Shown one piece after another: positions 33,907-42,169 of a stretch of 47,672 nt of DNA. The position numbers and the translations under genes are program-made. The notes under the pieces are model-generated. The model searched no databases, had not been told where the DNA came from, and worked only from the letters and a program-made list of their open reading frames with translations. The DNA is from an uncultured Desulfovibrio sp. (GTDB lineage Bacteria; Desulfobacterota; Desulfovibrionia; Desulfovibrionales; Desulfovibrionaceae), in contig NZ_CALUYG010000021.1 in NCBI RefSeq assembly GCF_944324935.1, positions 1 through 47,672 of the forward strand. The letters are read 5' to 3'. Numbering within the stretch: the stretch's first letter is position 1; every line of letters starts with the position of its first letter.

Positions 33907-34482
33907 CTACCCCTGCACCGCTGCGTCCGCCATGCGTTCACCCCGTTTCAGGGGCGTGAGCTGGGATTGCCGTTCCGAAATTTTTTTCTGGAGTTCCTGG
34001 GCGGAAGCTTGTTTCTGAACATCGGGCAGATCGGCTGCCATGACTTCCTCAAGTTCCCTGGTGAGGTCCCTTATCTGCCGTTCCAGTTTGGCGGTCTGGT
34101 TGCTGCTGTCGTCGCTGGAGCGTTCACCGCTTCCGGCTGCGGCGTTTGCCTGACCGGAAGATGTTTCCCCTGTCTGTTCAGGGGCGGTAAAAAGTCCCAT
34201 GCCCCGGTATGCATTGAACTGCTTGCGATAGCGATCCTCTGCGGTGATCGCTTCGTCCACGCCAGCGGCATCGCCCTCCGTTTCGCCCAGCTTGTCCGTA
34301 CCGTAGGTGCCGCAAAAGGCGGCGAGACGGTTTTGCCGGGCACGTTCAAGAGCTTCCGGGGACAGGCTGACGGTATCGTCATCCGGCTGTGCGCTGTTAT
34401 TCTGCTGGCGGCGATTTTCGGAAATAGTCGAAAAATTTGTCGCGGAAAGTGATGTCACGGGGAAAATCGTGCCGATTTCCAT
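33907..34482 (-). CDS. Hypothetical protein, likely flagellar-regulon member
   Basis: A 191-residue Gln/Ser/Glu-rich protein with no signal peptide. The N-terminal region contains DDTVSLSPEALERARQ, a phrase common in proteins of the flagellar export and regulatory set (FlgM/FliK-like N-termini). A coiled coil follows at about 125-180 (AKLERQIRDLTRELEEVM... QELQKKISERQSQL). A sigma-54 -24/-12 match lies about 25 nt upstream of the ATG. Function is not assigned; a motility link is inference. It lies after the groEL terminator and is a separate transcript. Confidence 0.65.
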   Translation of the reverse strand: MEIGTIFPVTSLSATNFSTISENRRQQNNSAQPDDDTVSLSPEALERARQNRLAAFCGTYGTDKLGETEGDAAGVDEAITAEDRYRKQFNAYRGMGLFTAPEQTGETSSGQANAAAGSGERSSDDSSNQTAKLERQIRDLTRELEEVMAADLPDVQKQASAQELQKKISERQSQLTPLKRGERMADAAVQG

Positions 34483-34507
34483 CGCCTGTCACCCCCAACA
34501 GCAAAAG

Positions 34508-34523
34508 AGCAAAAGCCATACCA
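34508..34523 (-). promoter_or_regulatory. Sigma-54 promoter of the coiled-coil gene
   Basis: Minus strand TGGTAT-GGCTT-TTGCT keeps GG and GC exactly ten bases apart and matches eight or more consensus positions. The start point would be near 34497, 15 nt before the ATG. Confidence 0.65.
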
Positions 34524-34570
34524 CGCTGCAGCGGAAACAGGCGAGCGGCAAGGTGGGGGGAGGACGACAT

Positions 34571-34598
34571 AAAAAAGGCTCCCGCCGGAGCGGGAGCC
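34571..34598 (-). terminator. Terminator of groES-groEL
   Basis: Minus strand GGCTCCCGC, loop TCCG, GCGGGAGCC, then TTTTTT. Confidence 0.95.
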
Positions 34599-34626
34599 AT
34601 ATAAGGCAGTTGGAGGAAGGGTCGGC

Positions 34627-36273
34627 TTAGTACATGCCGCCCATGCCGCCCATGCCGTCCATGCCGCCGGGCATGGCAGGGGCATCCTTCTTGGGTTCGG
34701 GCTTGTCGCTGATGGCGCACTCGGTGGTGAGCAGCAGGGAAGCCACGGAAGCGGCGTTCTGCAGGGCGGTACGGGTCACCTTCTTGGGGTCGATGACGCC
34801 GGCCTTGAGCAGGTCTTCGTATTCGCCGGTGGCGGCGTTGAAGCCGAAGCCGTCCTTGCCCTGACGCACCTTTTCCACGATGATGGAACCTTCGAAACCG
34901 GCGTTGTGGGCGATCTGGCGCAGCGGGGCTTCGATGGCGCGGCGGATGATGTTCACGCCGGCCAGTTCGTCGTCGTCAGCGGGCTTGATGGAGTCGAGCA
35001 CCTTGGCGACGCGGATGAGGGCCGTGCCGCCGCCGGGGACGATGCCTTCTTCCACGGCAGCGCGGGTGGCGTTCAGGGCGTCTTCCACGCGGTCCTTCTT
35101 TTCCTTCATTTCCACTTCGGTGGCGGCGCCCACATGGACGACGGCCACGCCGCCCACCAGCTTGGCAAGGCGTTCCTGGAGCTTTTCGCGATCATAGTCG
35201 GAAGTGGATTCTTCCACCTGAGCGCGGATCTGCTTCACGCGGGCGGTGATCTCTTCCTTCTTGCCGGCGCCGTCAACGATGGTGGTGTTTTCCTTGTCGA
35301 TCACCACGCGCTTGGCGGTGCCGAGGTCGGTGAGGGCCATGTTTTCCAGCTTGGTGCCGGTATCGTCGGAAGCCACCTGACCACCGGTGAGGATGGCGAT
35401 ATCCTGCAGCATGGCCTTACGGCGGTCACCGAAGCCCGGAGCCTTCACGGCCACCACCTGCAGGGCGCCGCGCAGTTTGTTCACCACGAGGGTGGCAAGG
35501 GCTTCGCCTTCCACGTCTTCGGCCAGGATGAGCAGCGGGCGGTTGACCTTGGCCACCTGTTCCAGCACGGGCAGCATGTCCTTCATGCTGGAGATCTTCT
35601 TTTCGGAGCAGAGGATGTAGGGGTTATCCAGCTCGCACTGCATCTTTTCGGCGTTGGTCACGAAGTAGGGGGAGAGGTAGCCGCGGTCGAAGCGCATGCC
35701 TTCCACCACGTCCATGGTGGTTTCGAGGCCCTTGGCTTCTTCCACGGTGATCACGCCTTCCTTGCCCACCTTGGCCATGGCTTCGGCGATGATGTTGCCG
35801 ATGGTGGCGTCGGAGTTGGCGGAGATGGTGCCGATCTGGGCGATCTCCTTCTGGTCGCGGGTGGGCTTGGCCAGGTTGGCCAGTTCACCGATGAGGGCTT
35901 CCACAGCCTTGTCCACGCCACGCTTGATGGCCATGGGGTTGCGGCCGGCGGCCACGAGCTTCACGCCTTCATGGTAGATGGCCTGAGCCAGGATGGTGGC
36001 GGTGGTGGTGCCGTCGCCGGCGGCGTCGGAAGTCTTGGAGGCCACTTCCTTCACCAGCTGGGCGCCCATGTTCTCGAACTTGTCTTCCAGCTCGATTTCT
36101 TTGGCCACGGTCACGCCGTCCTTGGTGATGACGGGAGCGCCGTAGGACTTTTCGATGGCCACGTTACGGCCCTTGGGGCCGAGGGTCACCTTTACGGCGT
36201 TGGCGAGCTTGTCCACGCCACGGGCCAGTTTTTCGCGAGCTTTGACGTCGAAGAGAACTTCTTTAGCAGCCAT
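34627..36273 (-). CDS. groL: Chaperonin GroEL
   Basis: This is the 60-kDa chaperonin that folds cytoplasmic proteins in an ATP-driven double ring. At 548 residues it is canonical, with [19 protein letters not shown] near the N-terminus, the ATP-contacting [13 protein letters not shown], and the conserved C-terminal half. It ends in a short Gly-Met tail ([13 protein letters not shown]). AAGGAG precedes the ATG. It lies 46 nt after groES in the usual two-gene operon. Confidence 0.99.
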   Translation of the reverse strand: MAAKEVLFDVKAREKLARGVDKLANAVKVTLGPKGRNVAIEKSYGAPVITKDGVTVAKEIELEDKFENMGAQLVKEVASKTSDAAGDGTTTATILAQAIYHEGVKLVAAGRNPMAIKRGVDKAVEALIGELANLAKPTRDQKEIAQIGTISANSDATIGNIIAEAMAKVGKEGVITVEEAKGLETTMDVVEGMRFDRGYLSPYFVTNAEKMQCELDNPYILCSEKKISSMKDMLPVLEQVAKVNRPLLILAEDVEGEALATLVVNKLRGALQVVAVKAPGFGDRRKAMLQDIAILTGGQVASDDTGTKLENMALTDLGTAKRVVIDKENTTIVDGAGKKEEITARVKQIRAQVEESTSDYDREKLQERLAKLVGGVAVVHVGAATEVEMKEKKDRVEDALNATRAAVEEGIVPGGGTALIRVAKVLDSIKPADDDELAGVNIIRRAIEAPLRQIAHNAGFEGSIIVEKVRQGKDGFGFNAATGEYEDLLKAGVIDPKKVTRTALQNAASVASLLLTTECAISDKPEPKKDAPAMPGGMDGMGGMGGMY

Positions 36274-36319
36274 GATATTTTCTCCTTAAGGGATGATGCG
36301 ATGTATGTGGAGGGGAGGA

Positions 36320-36604
36320 TTAGTTGAGGATGGCGAGGATGTCGTCTTCGCGCATCACCAGGTGTTCCACGCCGTCCAGCTTCACTTCGGTGCCGGCGTA
36401 CTTGTTGAACAGCACGATGTCGCCCGCCTTGACGGACATTTCGATGCGGTTGCCGTTTTCCACCTTGCCGGGACCCACAGCGATCACTTCACCCTTGGAG
36501 GGCTTTTCCTTGGCGGTATCGGGAATGAAAAGACCGCCGGCGGTCTTTTCTTCGGATTCAACGCGCTTCACCAGCACACGGTCGTGGAGAGGTTTCAGGT
36601 TCAT
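36320..36604 (-). CDS. groS: Co-chaperonin GroES
   Basis: The heptameric lid of the GroEL chamber, 94 residues. [19 protein letters not shown], the mobile loop [13 protein letters not shown] and the C-terminal [12 protein letters not shown] are typical. TTGGAGG lies before the ATG at 36604; the longer open frame upstream is not used. Confidence 0.98.
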   Translation of the reverse strand: MNLKPLHDRVLVKRVESEEKTAGGLFIPDTAKEKPSKGEVIAVGPGKVENGNRIEMSVKAGDIVLFNKYAGTEVKLDGVEHLVMREDDILAILN

Positions 36605-37248
36605 GGTATTTCCTCCAAAAGAATTTGTTATCTCGGTGCAGCATCCGGGCTGCGGTATCGTCGAGCGGGAGGCAGGCGTCGCAGCCATCTTCCCCGCGTC
36701 GGCATAGTAGATAAGGCAGCCTGCCGGATTGAAAAGGGGCGGGAAGCGATTTTTTTTGATTTTTTTTATTCTTTATAAAAAAGGATAGTTAAATCATTCA
36801 GTTAAACAATTCCGCGCAGACGTTTTCCCCCGCTGTAACGCGGAACGGGAGCGCAGCGGCAGCGGCCGTCCGAACAGGGCCTGGAAGACGGCCCCTATCT
36901 CGGGCAGGCGACGCCTGAGCGTCATCAGGAGGGAGGCCCGGCCGGCCCGCCGTTCCTTTCCTCTTCAGCCGCCGTCGTGCGGTCATTCTGCCTGACGTCG
37001 GGACGACGTCCCCCGCTGAAAGACCGTCTGCCCGTACCGGGCATGCACGCGCCGTTCCGACGCTTTTTTGCTGAGGGAACGCGGTTGCGCCATGTCCCGG
37101 CGGCTTTCCGGCCCGGATCGTCTGCCTGTGCGGGGCCGGTCCCGGCCCTGGCCGGTTGCGCCGCTTCCGGTTCCTTCCCTGTTTGCGTCAACGGGCATGC
37201 TGCCCGTCATGCGTCATGGTCACATCAGTAAGCCAAGGAGAGTGTCAT
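36605..37248. other. groES upstream region and gene-free stretch
   Basis: About 640 nt without a supported gene. Next to groES (36750-36815) is a T/A-rich block in which the minus strand offers TTGTTT-N16-TATCCT as a possible promoter. I looked for the CIRCE element (TTAGCACTC-N9-GAGTGCTAA) and did not find it. From 36830 to 37230 the DNA is GC-rich and shows nothing recognisable. Confidence 0.45.
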
Positions 37249-37365
37249 ATGGACAGTCACAGTCACACGGGAACGCCGTTCGGGCATGTTCGTCTGTTTT
37301 TTCTGAAAGACAAGGAGCAATACCATGTTCTGCCTCTGGAAATCCTTGCGCCGCCGGGCCGGTAA
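37249..37365 (+). CDS. Short ORF (38 residues) in the mgtE leader
   Basis: The ATG at 37249 has AAGGAG 8-9 nt upstream and opens a 38-codon frame (MDSHSHTGTPFGHVRLFFLK ... ILAPPGR). It is His-rich at the start and Pro-rich at the end, with no family recognised. The good ribosome binding site and its place ahead of mgtE suggest a leader peptide, but translation is unproven. Confidence 0.4.
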   Translation: MDSHSHTGTPFGHVRLFFLKDKEQYHVLPLEILAPPGR

Positions 37366-37525
37366 GGACGATCGCGCCATCCGGGTGCATGCCGCCGTGC
37401 TTGTCGGGCGAAGTCGCGTCTCCTCTTCGCCCGTCGTGACGCCCGCATGGCGGGCTGAGTGCGGCAGTGTGCCGCCGTCCTTTTCCCCAACGCCTGACAG
37501 TAAGGAGACGCATCATGTATCGTGA
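37325..37525 (+). other. Second leader ORF (66 codons) overlapping the mgtE start
   Basis: AAGGAG lies 7 nt before the ATG at 37325, inside the first short ORF. The 66-residue frame starts MFCLWKSLRRRAGKDD and ends 11 nt into mgtE. Its middle coincides with three hairpins, so the frame may be accidental. Listed as possible only. Confidence 0.25.
37405..37475 (+). promoter_or_regulatory. Three tandem hairpins upstream of mgtE
   Basis: Perfect stems occur at 37405-37433 (CGGGCGAAG/CTTCGCCCG), 37441-37455 (GCCCGC-ATG-GCGGGC) and 37461-37475 (GCGGCA-GTG-TGCCGC). The last is followed by CGTCCTTTT. The series could be an attenuator. mgtE genes are often controlled by magnesium-sensing leaders, but I do not recognise an M-box here. 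Confidence 0.5.
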
Positions 37526-38113
37526 TCTGCTGTGCGCCACGCTCGTGGACTGCCTTGCCCATCCCCGTACCGCCGAACTTTCGGACGGCCTGCGTTCCGT
37601 CCATCCTTCCGATCTGGCCGAGGCCCTGCAAAGCCTGCCGGTCGGGCGGACCGTGCAGCTCTTTGCCGAGATGGAGGAGCAGGAACGCGCGGAAGTCTTC
37701 GTCTATTTTTCCCCGGAGCGGCAGAATGCGCTTCTGCCGGTCCTGCCGCGGAGATGGCGATCCGCCTTTTTGAAAGCATGGCCGCCGACGAACGGGCGGA
37801 CCTGTATCAGCATCTGGATATCGAAAAGGGGCAGGATGCCGGCCAGCTGGCCCGTTTCGGGGGCACGGCCTCCGATGACGGTACGGATCTCGACATCCTG
37901 GCCACGCCCCTGCGCGCCATGTTTCGCATCAGAGTGTTCTGGCTGCTGCTCCTGACGCTGTTCGGCGTGGTGGGCGCGCTGTTGCCCTTCATGGCCCGTC
38001 GGCTGGGGACGGATCCGGCCACGCTGTCCTCGCCGCTGATCACGTCGGTGATGGAACTGGCGGGCGTGTTCGTCTATTTTTCGCTGACCTGCCTTTTTCT
38101 GGGACAGCGGTAG
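37515..38113 (+). pseudogene. mgtE: Decayed magnesium transporter mgtE
   Basis: The start (AAGGAG before the ATG) reads as an MgtE N domain: LRSVHPSDLAEALQSLPVGR, then FAEMEEQERAEVFVYF. Near 37745-37755 the frame is lost; the missing reading (AEMAIRLFESMAADERADLY) continues in the frame starting two bases later, as if one base had been deleted. After DLYQHLD the CBS domains and most of the membrane region are gone. One transmembrane entry (RVFWLLLLTLFGVVGALLPF) joins directly to the last MgtE segment (DPATLSSPLITSVMELAGVF). About 200 residues of a normal MgtE of about 450 are missing. A one-base frameshift plus an internal deletion make a working transporter very unlikely. Confidence 0.85.
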
Positions 38114-38188
38114 GAGAGAGGCGGCAAAGAAGGGACAGGCCCGCCCTGTGCGCCGGGCCGACGATCCCGCAGTCTGAAGGAAGCGCAC

Positions 38189-38220
38189 GACGCGCAGGGG
38201 GGAGACTCCCCCTGCGCGTC
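38189..38220. terminator. Hairpin between convergent mgtE remnant and DJ-1 gene
   Basis: GACGCGCAGGGG and CCCCTGCGCGTC form a perfect 12-bp stem. Neither strand has a strong T-run afterwards, so it may act as a weak bidirectional terminator or as an RNA-stabilising end. Confidence 0.5.
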
Positions 38221-38270
38221 TCTGACGACGCCGCGTGCGAGCGGCGGCCGAACGATCGGACAAGCTTCGG

Positions 38271-38855
38271 TTAGATGCTGATTTGTGCGCCAAGCAGCTT
38301 GACGAAGGCGGCGATCCAGGCCGGATGCGCGGGCCAGGCCGGCGCGGTGACCAGATGGCCGGACACCACGGCGTTGGAGGCCGTTTCGTTGCTGTCGGCC
38401 CAGGTGGCGCCCGCATCGACCACGTCAGGCTTGACGGCGGCGTAGCAGGTGCAGGTCTTGCCCTTGAGCACGCCGGCGGACACGAGGATCTGCGGGCCGT
38501 GGCAGATGGCGGCAATGGGTTTCTTGGCGGCGTCGAATTCGCGCACGATGTCCAGCACGCGGGCATTGAGGCGCAGATATTCGGGGGCGCGCCCGCCGGG
38601 GACCACGAGGCCCGCATAATCGGCCACGTTCACCTTGTCGAAATCATAATTGATGGCAAAGTTGTGGCCGCGCTTTTCGGAATAGGTCTGGTCGCCCTCA
38701 AAGTCATGGATGGCGGTCTTCACCATATCGCCGGCCTTTTTGCCGGGGCAGACGGCGTGCACTTCATAGCCCAGCATGAGCAGCATCTGAAAGGGCACCA
38801 TCACTTCATAGTCTTCCACAAAATCGCCGGCCAGCAAAAGGATCTTTTTGCTCAT
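38271..38855 (-). CDS. DJ-1/PfpI-family protein
   Basis: A 194-residue member of the class I glutamine-amidotransferase-like superfamily. The nucleophile elbow is [10 protein letters not shown] (Cys near residue 117), the N-terminus [20 protein letters not shown] carries the usual acidic residue near position 15, and [18 protein letters not shown] follows. The family includes deglycase/hydratase-like and peptidase-like proteins; the activity here is undetermined, with oxidative or carbonyl stress a common role. GGAG precedes the ATG at 38855; the frame to 39041 is not used. Confidence 0.88.
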   Translation of the reverse strand: MSKKILLLAGDFVEDYEVMVPFQMLLMLGYEVHAVCPGKKAGDMVKTAIHDFEGDQTYSEKRGHNFAINYDFDKVNVADYAGLVVPGGRAPEYLRLNARVLDIVREFDAAKKPIAAICHGPQILVSAGVLKGKTCTCYAAVKPDVVDAGATWADSNETASNAVVSGHLVTAPAWPAHPAWIAAFVKLLGAQISI

Positions 38856-38944
38856 TTTTTCAGCTCCTGAAAAAAGAAAATCCAGAGGGGGGCTCCTGTC
38901 CGGGGGGGCCCGCCCCGTACGGAACAGACAGGGCGGATCGCGAC

Positions 38945-38972
38945 TTGCCTTGCCCCTTCTCGTGGTTATATA
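38945..38972 (+). promoter_or_regulatory. Promoter of the FmdB-like gene
   Basis: TTGCCT and TATATA are 16 nt apart, about 55 nt upstream of the ATG at 39034. Confidence 0.6.
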
Positions 38973-39033
38973 AGCATCAGCATGGCGGCCGCAAGGCCGA
39001 AAAGAGAAATTTTTCCCGAGAGGCTTGTCACCC

Positions 39034-39300
39034 ATGCCCATGTTTGATTTTTACTGCCCCCAGTGCAAGACCATATTCGAAGAACTGGTGTTCGGCGATG
39101 AGACGCCGCCCTGCCCGCAGTGCGGCGCCGAGCGGACCGAGCGCCAGGTCAGCGCTCCCAGTCCGCTCAAGACCGGGGCTTTCCCCTTCAAGGTCGGGCC
39201 GGTGCATCCGCTGGCCTCCAAAATGGGCAAGGGCCTTGCCGGCTGCGGCGGAGCCTGCGGCTCGGGGAGCTGCCCGTCGGCCCAGGGCGGGAAGGCCTGA
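39034..39300 (+). CDS. FmdB-type zinc-ribbon protein
   Basis: An 88-residue protein with the FmdB/CxxC_CXXC_SSSS zinc ribbon at residues 1-42: [14 protein letters not shown] then [19 protein letters not shown]. Family members are small putative regulatory or chaperone-like proteins without a firm function. The C-terminal 20 residues are Gly/Cys/Ser-rich ([13 protein letters not shown]), an additional metal-binding candidate. Start at the ATG at 39034 (GAGAGG upstream). Confidence 0.85.
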   Translation: MPMFDFYCPQCKTIFEELVFGDETPPCPQCGAERTERQVSAPSPLKTGAFPFKVGPVHPLASKMGKGLAGCGGACGSGSCPSAQGGKA

Positions 39301-39366
39301 GCGCGAGGATCCCCGGACGCGCGCATGGACGACGCCCCGGCAGCGGCTGTCCGGGCGCGTCCATGA

Positions 39367-39395
39367 TTGCAAACGGTTCAGGCATGGCCTATGCT
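39367..39395 (+). promoter_or_regulatory. Promoter of yicC-remA-gmk
   Basis: TTGCAA and TATGCT are 17 nt apart. Transcription would start near 39402, within a perfect GACGCCTG/CAGGCGTC hairpin (39396-39419), so the transcript begins with or inside this structure. Confidence 0.65.
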
Positions 39396-39475
39396 GACGC
39401 CTGCTGTCGGACAGGCGTCGCCGTACGCCGTTGTGGCGGCCGAGGAAGGCCCTTTTTTTCTTTGGGAGCATGCAC

Positions 39476-40357
39476 ATGGTATTCAGCATGACCGGTTTTG
39501 GCCGCTGCCTTGTGGAGAGTGGCGGCGTGACTCAGCAATGGGAGATCAAGAGCGTCAACAGCCGCCACCTTGATCTGAAATGGCGTCTGCCGAGTTGCGC
39601 CCGCAGCCTGGAGCCCCGCCTGGAAAAGGTGGTGCGGCGGCACGCCTCCCGCGGACGGGTGGACATCAGCCTGCAATTGCAGTTCGCGCCGGACTGCCTG
39701 CCGCCGCTGAATTTCGACATGGCGGCGGCCTCGTCCATGCTGGACAGTCTGCAGGCGCTTGCCCAGCGGCGGGGCGACGTCTACCGGCCTGATTACAGCG
39801 CCCTGCTGGCGCTGGCCCCCCTGTGGGGCGACAGCGGCGACGATACGGACGAAGAGCTCGTCGATCAGCTGGAGAACGGCCTGGAGCTGGCCCTCCAGGA
39901 CTGGAACGAGGCCCGCAGCAAGGAAGGGCATGCCCTTGCCGTGGACATGCAATCCCGCATCCTGCGCATGGAGGAATGGACGGGCCGCATCATGGAGCGT
40001 GCGCCGCAGATCAAGGAGGAGCGCGCCGCCCAGATGCGGGAACGCATCGGCGAGGGGTTGGCCGCGTATGCGCTGGAACTGGAGGAAGGCCGCTTCCTGC
40101 AGGAAGTGGCCATACTTGCCGACCGGCTGGACGTGAGCGAGGAGCTGACCCGCCTGCAGACCCATCTGGAGCGGCTGCATGAGCTGCTGGATGACGGCAG
40201 GGATGCGGGGCGGCGGCTGGACTTCACCCTTCAGGAATGCTTCCGGGAGATCAATACCTGCGGCAACAAGCTGCCGGATGTGCAGCTTTCGCGCATGGTG
40301 GTGGATTTCAAGAACGAGCTGGAAAAATGCCGGGAGCAGGTGCAGAATCTGGAATAG
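39476..40357 (+). CDS. YicC-family endoribonuclease
   Basis: The 293-residue protein belongs to the YicC/YloC family, for which endoribonuclease activity has been reported. The N-terminal signature MVFSMTGFGRCLVESGG and KSVNSRHLDLKWRLP, and the C-terminal CGNKLPDVQLSRMVVDFKNE then LEKCREQVQNLE, are diagnostic. GGGAG lies 7 nt before the ATG at 39476. It is followed after 3 nt by remA and then gmk, a gene order kept across many bacteria. Confidence 0.93.
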   Translation: MVFSMTGFGRCLVESGGVTQQWEIKSVNSRHLDLKWRLPSCARSLEPRLEKVVRRHASRGRVDISLQLQFAPDCLPPLNFDMAAASSMLDSLQALAQRRGDVYRPDYSALLALAPLWGDSGDDTDEELVDQLENGLELALQDWNEARSKEGHALAVDMQSRILRMEEWTGRIMERAPQIKEERAAQMRERIGEGLAAYALELEEGRFLQEVAILADRLDVSEELTRLQTHLERLHELLDDGRDAGRRLDFTLQECFREINTCGNKLPDVQLSRMVVDFKNELEKCREQVQNLE

Positions 40358-40360
40358 GGC

Positions 40361-40618
40361 ATGGCCAGGGAAAAACTGATCAACATTGGCTTCGGCAATT
40401 ATGTGCTGGCCGGGCGGGTGGTGAGCATCGTGAGCCCCGCTTCCTCGCCCATGCGGCGTCTGCGGGAGGATGCCCGCGCCGAAGGACGGCTCGTGGATGC
40501 GACGCAGGGACGGCGCACGCGTTCCATCATCGTCACGGATTCCAACCATATCATCCTTTCGTCCATCCAGCCGGAAACCATCAGCCAGCGCTTTGCGCAG
40601 GAAGGGAATGAATCATGA
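40361..40618 (+). CDS. RemA-like regulator (DUF370)
   Basis: An 85-residue protein of the RemA/DUF370 family: [20 protein letters not shown], then [20 protein letters not shown]. Bacillus RemA is a DNA-binding activator of biofilm matrix genes; the role in sulfate reducers is not known to me. It overlaps gmk by 4 nt (ATGA) and follows yicC. Confidence 0.9.
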   Translation: MAREKLINIGFGNYVLAGRVVSIVSPASSPMRRLREDARAEGRLVDATQGRRTRSIIVTDSNHIILSSIQPETISQRFAQEGNES

Positions 40619-41232
40619 AGCGACACGGCATCGCGCTGGTCATCAGCGCGCCTTCCGGCGCGGGCAAGACGACGCTCATCACACGCCTGCGGGAGGAGTT
40701 CCCCCACTTCGGCTATTCCATTTCCTGCACGACGCGCGAGCCGCGCGCGGGCGAACGCGACGGGAAGGATTATCATTTCTGGATGCGCGCCCGGTTTGAA
40801 GCACAGCGCGATGCCGGTTATTTTGCCGAATGGGCCGAAGTCCACGGCAATCTGTACGGCACGCCGCTGGAGCCGCTGCGCCGGATGCTGGAGCAGGGAC
40901 AGGATGTGCTTTTCGACATCGACGTGCAGGGGGCGCGTCAGATGAAGGCAAGCCTGCGGGAAGCGGTCTTCATCTTCATCCTGCCGCCCAGTATGGCGGA
41001 GCTGGAAAAGCGCCTGCACGGCCGCGGCCTGGACAGCGAGGAGACCATTGCCCGCCGCCTGCACAATGCCTGTACGGAGCTGCGCGAAGCGCCGTGGTAT
41101 GATTATCTTGTGGTCAATGACGATGTGGAGGCGGCCTATGCCCGGCTGCGCGCCGCCTACCTGGCCGCGACGCTGCGCCCGGCCTGCCGTCCCGATCTCG
41201 TGCGGGCGCTGGAGCAGGGACGTCTGGACTAG
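40615..41232 (+). CDS. gmk: Guanylate kinase
   Basis: It phosphorylates GMP to GDP with ATP. The P-loop [15 protein letters not shown], the GMP-binding [20 protein letters not shown], and the [11 protein letters not shown] segment are complete in 205 residues. It is translationally coupled to remA, and with yicC forms a three-gene operon. No rpoZ follows. Confidence 0.97.
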   Translation: MKRHGIALVISAPSGAGKTTLITRLREEFPHFGYSISCTTREPRAGERDGKDYHFWMRARFEAQRDAGYFAEWAEVHGNLYGTPLEPLRRMLEQGQDVLFDIDVQGARQMKASLREAVFIFILPPSMAELEKRLHGRGLDSEETIARRLHNACTELREAPWYDYLVVNDDVEAAYARLRAAYLAATLRPACRPDLVRALEQGRLD

Positions 41233-41342
41233 AGCCGTGTAACGCAAATTTTCTAACTTGCAATAAATAATAAAGCCAAGCCATCACGCTCCGCTCTCCA
41301 TTGGGGGTGAGGCTGTCCCGTGTCCCTGTTTCTTCACCCGGC

Positions 41343-41431
41343 AAAAGCGCGCTGGGGAAGGAATGGGGGGCTTGGGGGGCTTGGGGGAAGGATTGCGGGA
41401 ACGCCTTTTTTCACTTCCCCCGAACAGGCAG
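41343..41431 (-). repeat. Dispersed intergenic repeat, family 1, copy with duplicated tail unit
   Basis: Minus strand: CTGCCTGTTCGGGGGAAG, a loop of about 22 nt, CCTTCCCCC, then AAGCCCCCC twice, ATTCCTTCCCC and AGCGCGCTTTT. It lies between gmk and pyrF in the opposite orientation to both. Confidence 0.7.
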
Positions 41432-41474
41432 CAACAGTGCCGACAGGCCCTAAGCGCGGACAAGGGAGGAACGC

Positions 41475-42158
41475 ATGGCCGAACTGGTGGTCGCTCTGGA
41501 TTTTCCCGATGCCGGCAGCGCGCTGGCGCTGGCGCGTCAGCTGCGCGGCGTGGCGCCGTGGTGCAAGGTGGGCATGGAGCTCTTCTGCCTGGCGGGGCCA
41601 GCCGTGCTGGAGCAGCTGCGGGAGATGGGCTTTCACGTTTTTCTGGATCTGAAATTCTACGACATCCCGAATACGGTGGCGCAGGCCGTCAGAGCCGCGG
41701 CCCGGAGCGGCGCGGAACTGCTGACCATCCATACCCAGGGCGGGGAGCGCATGTGCCGTGAGGCCATGTCTGCCGCCGCCGCCTGTGAACGGCCGCCGCT
41801 GGTGTTCGGGGTCACGGTGCTGACCAGTTTCGGTCCGGGACAGATGCCGGGCATCACGCGGACGCCGGCGGATTTTGCCGGCGAGCTTGCTGGCCTGGCC
41901 GACGGCTGGGGGCTGGACGGCATCGTCTGCTCCGGGCAGGAGGCGGCCGCCATCAAGGCGGCGTATCCGCGGCTGCGCTGTCTGTGTCCGGGCATCCGAC
42001 CGGCATCCGCCGCCGCCGACGATCAATGCCGCATTATGACGCCCGCCGCCGCCGTGGCGGCAGGCGCGGACTATCTTGTGGTGGGGCGGCCCATTGCCCG
42101 AGCGGCTGATCCGCTGGCGGCCGCCCGCGCCATCCTCGATGAAATGCATACCTGCTAG
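41475..42158 (+). CDS. pyrF: Orotidine 5'-phosphate decarboxylase
   Basis: The last step of UMP synthesis, decarboxylation of OMP. The signature VFLDLKFYDIPNTVAQAV carries the catalytic D-x-K-x2-D array. LVVALDFPDAGSALALA opens the barrel and YLVVGRPIARAADP closes it. At 227 residues it is normal length. GGGAGG precedes the ATG. Downstream is a TPR gene after 11 nt. Confidence 0.96.
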   Translation: MAELVVALDFPDAGSALALARQLRGVAPWCKVGMELFCLAGPAVLEQLREMGFHVFLDLKFYDIPNTVAQAVRAAARSGAELLTIHTQGGERMCREAMSAAAACERPPLVFGVTVLTSFGPGQMPGITRTPADFAGELAGLADGWGLDGIVCSGQEAAAIKAAYPRLRCLCPGIRPASAAADDQCRIMTPAAAVAAGADYLVVGRPIARAADPLAAARAILDEMHTC

Positions 42159-42169
42159 ACGGAGTTCCC

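Noticed and set aside
34906-36327. 473-residue plus-strand frame opposite groEL
   Set aside because: A composition artefact of the strongly biased groEL codons; groEL and groES are unambiguous on the other strand.
36605-36830. CIRCE heat-shock operator upstream of groES
   Set aside because: Searched for TTAGCACTC-N9-GAGTGCTAA on both strands; not present. Regulation may use another factor.
36820-36990. Possible 43-residue minus-strand ORF (MTLRRRLPEIGAVFQALFGR...)
   Set aside because: It looks protein-like over a short stretch but lacks a ribosome binding site, is closed by a stop upstream and matches nothing I know.
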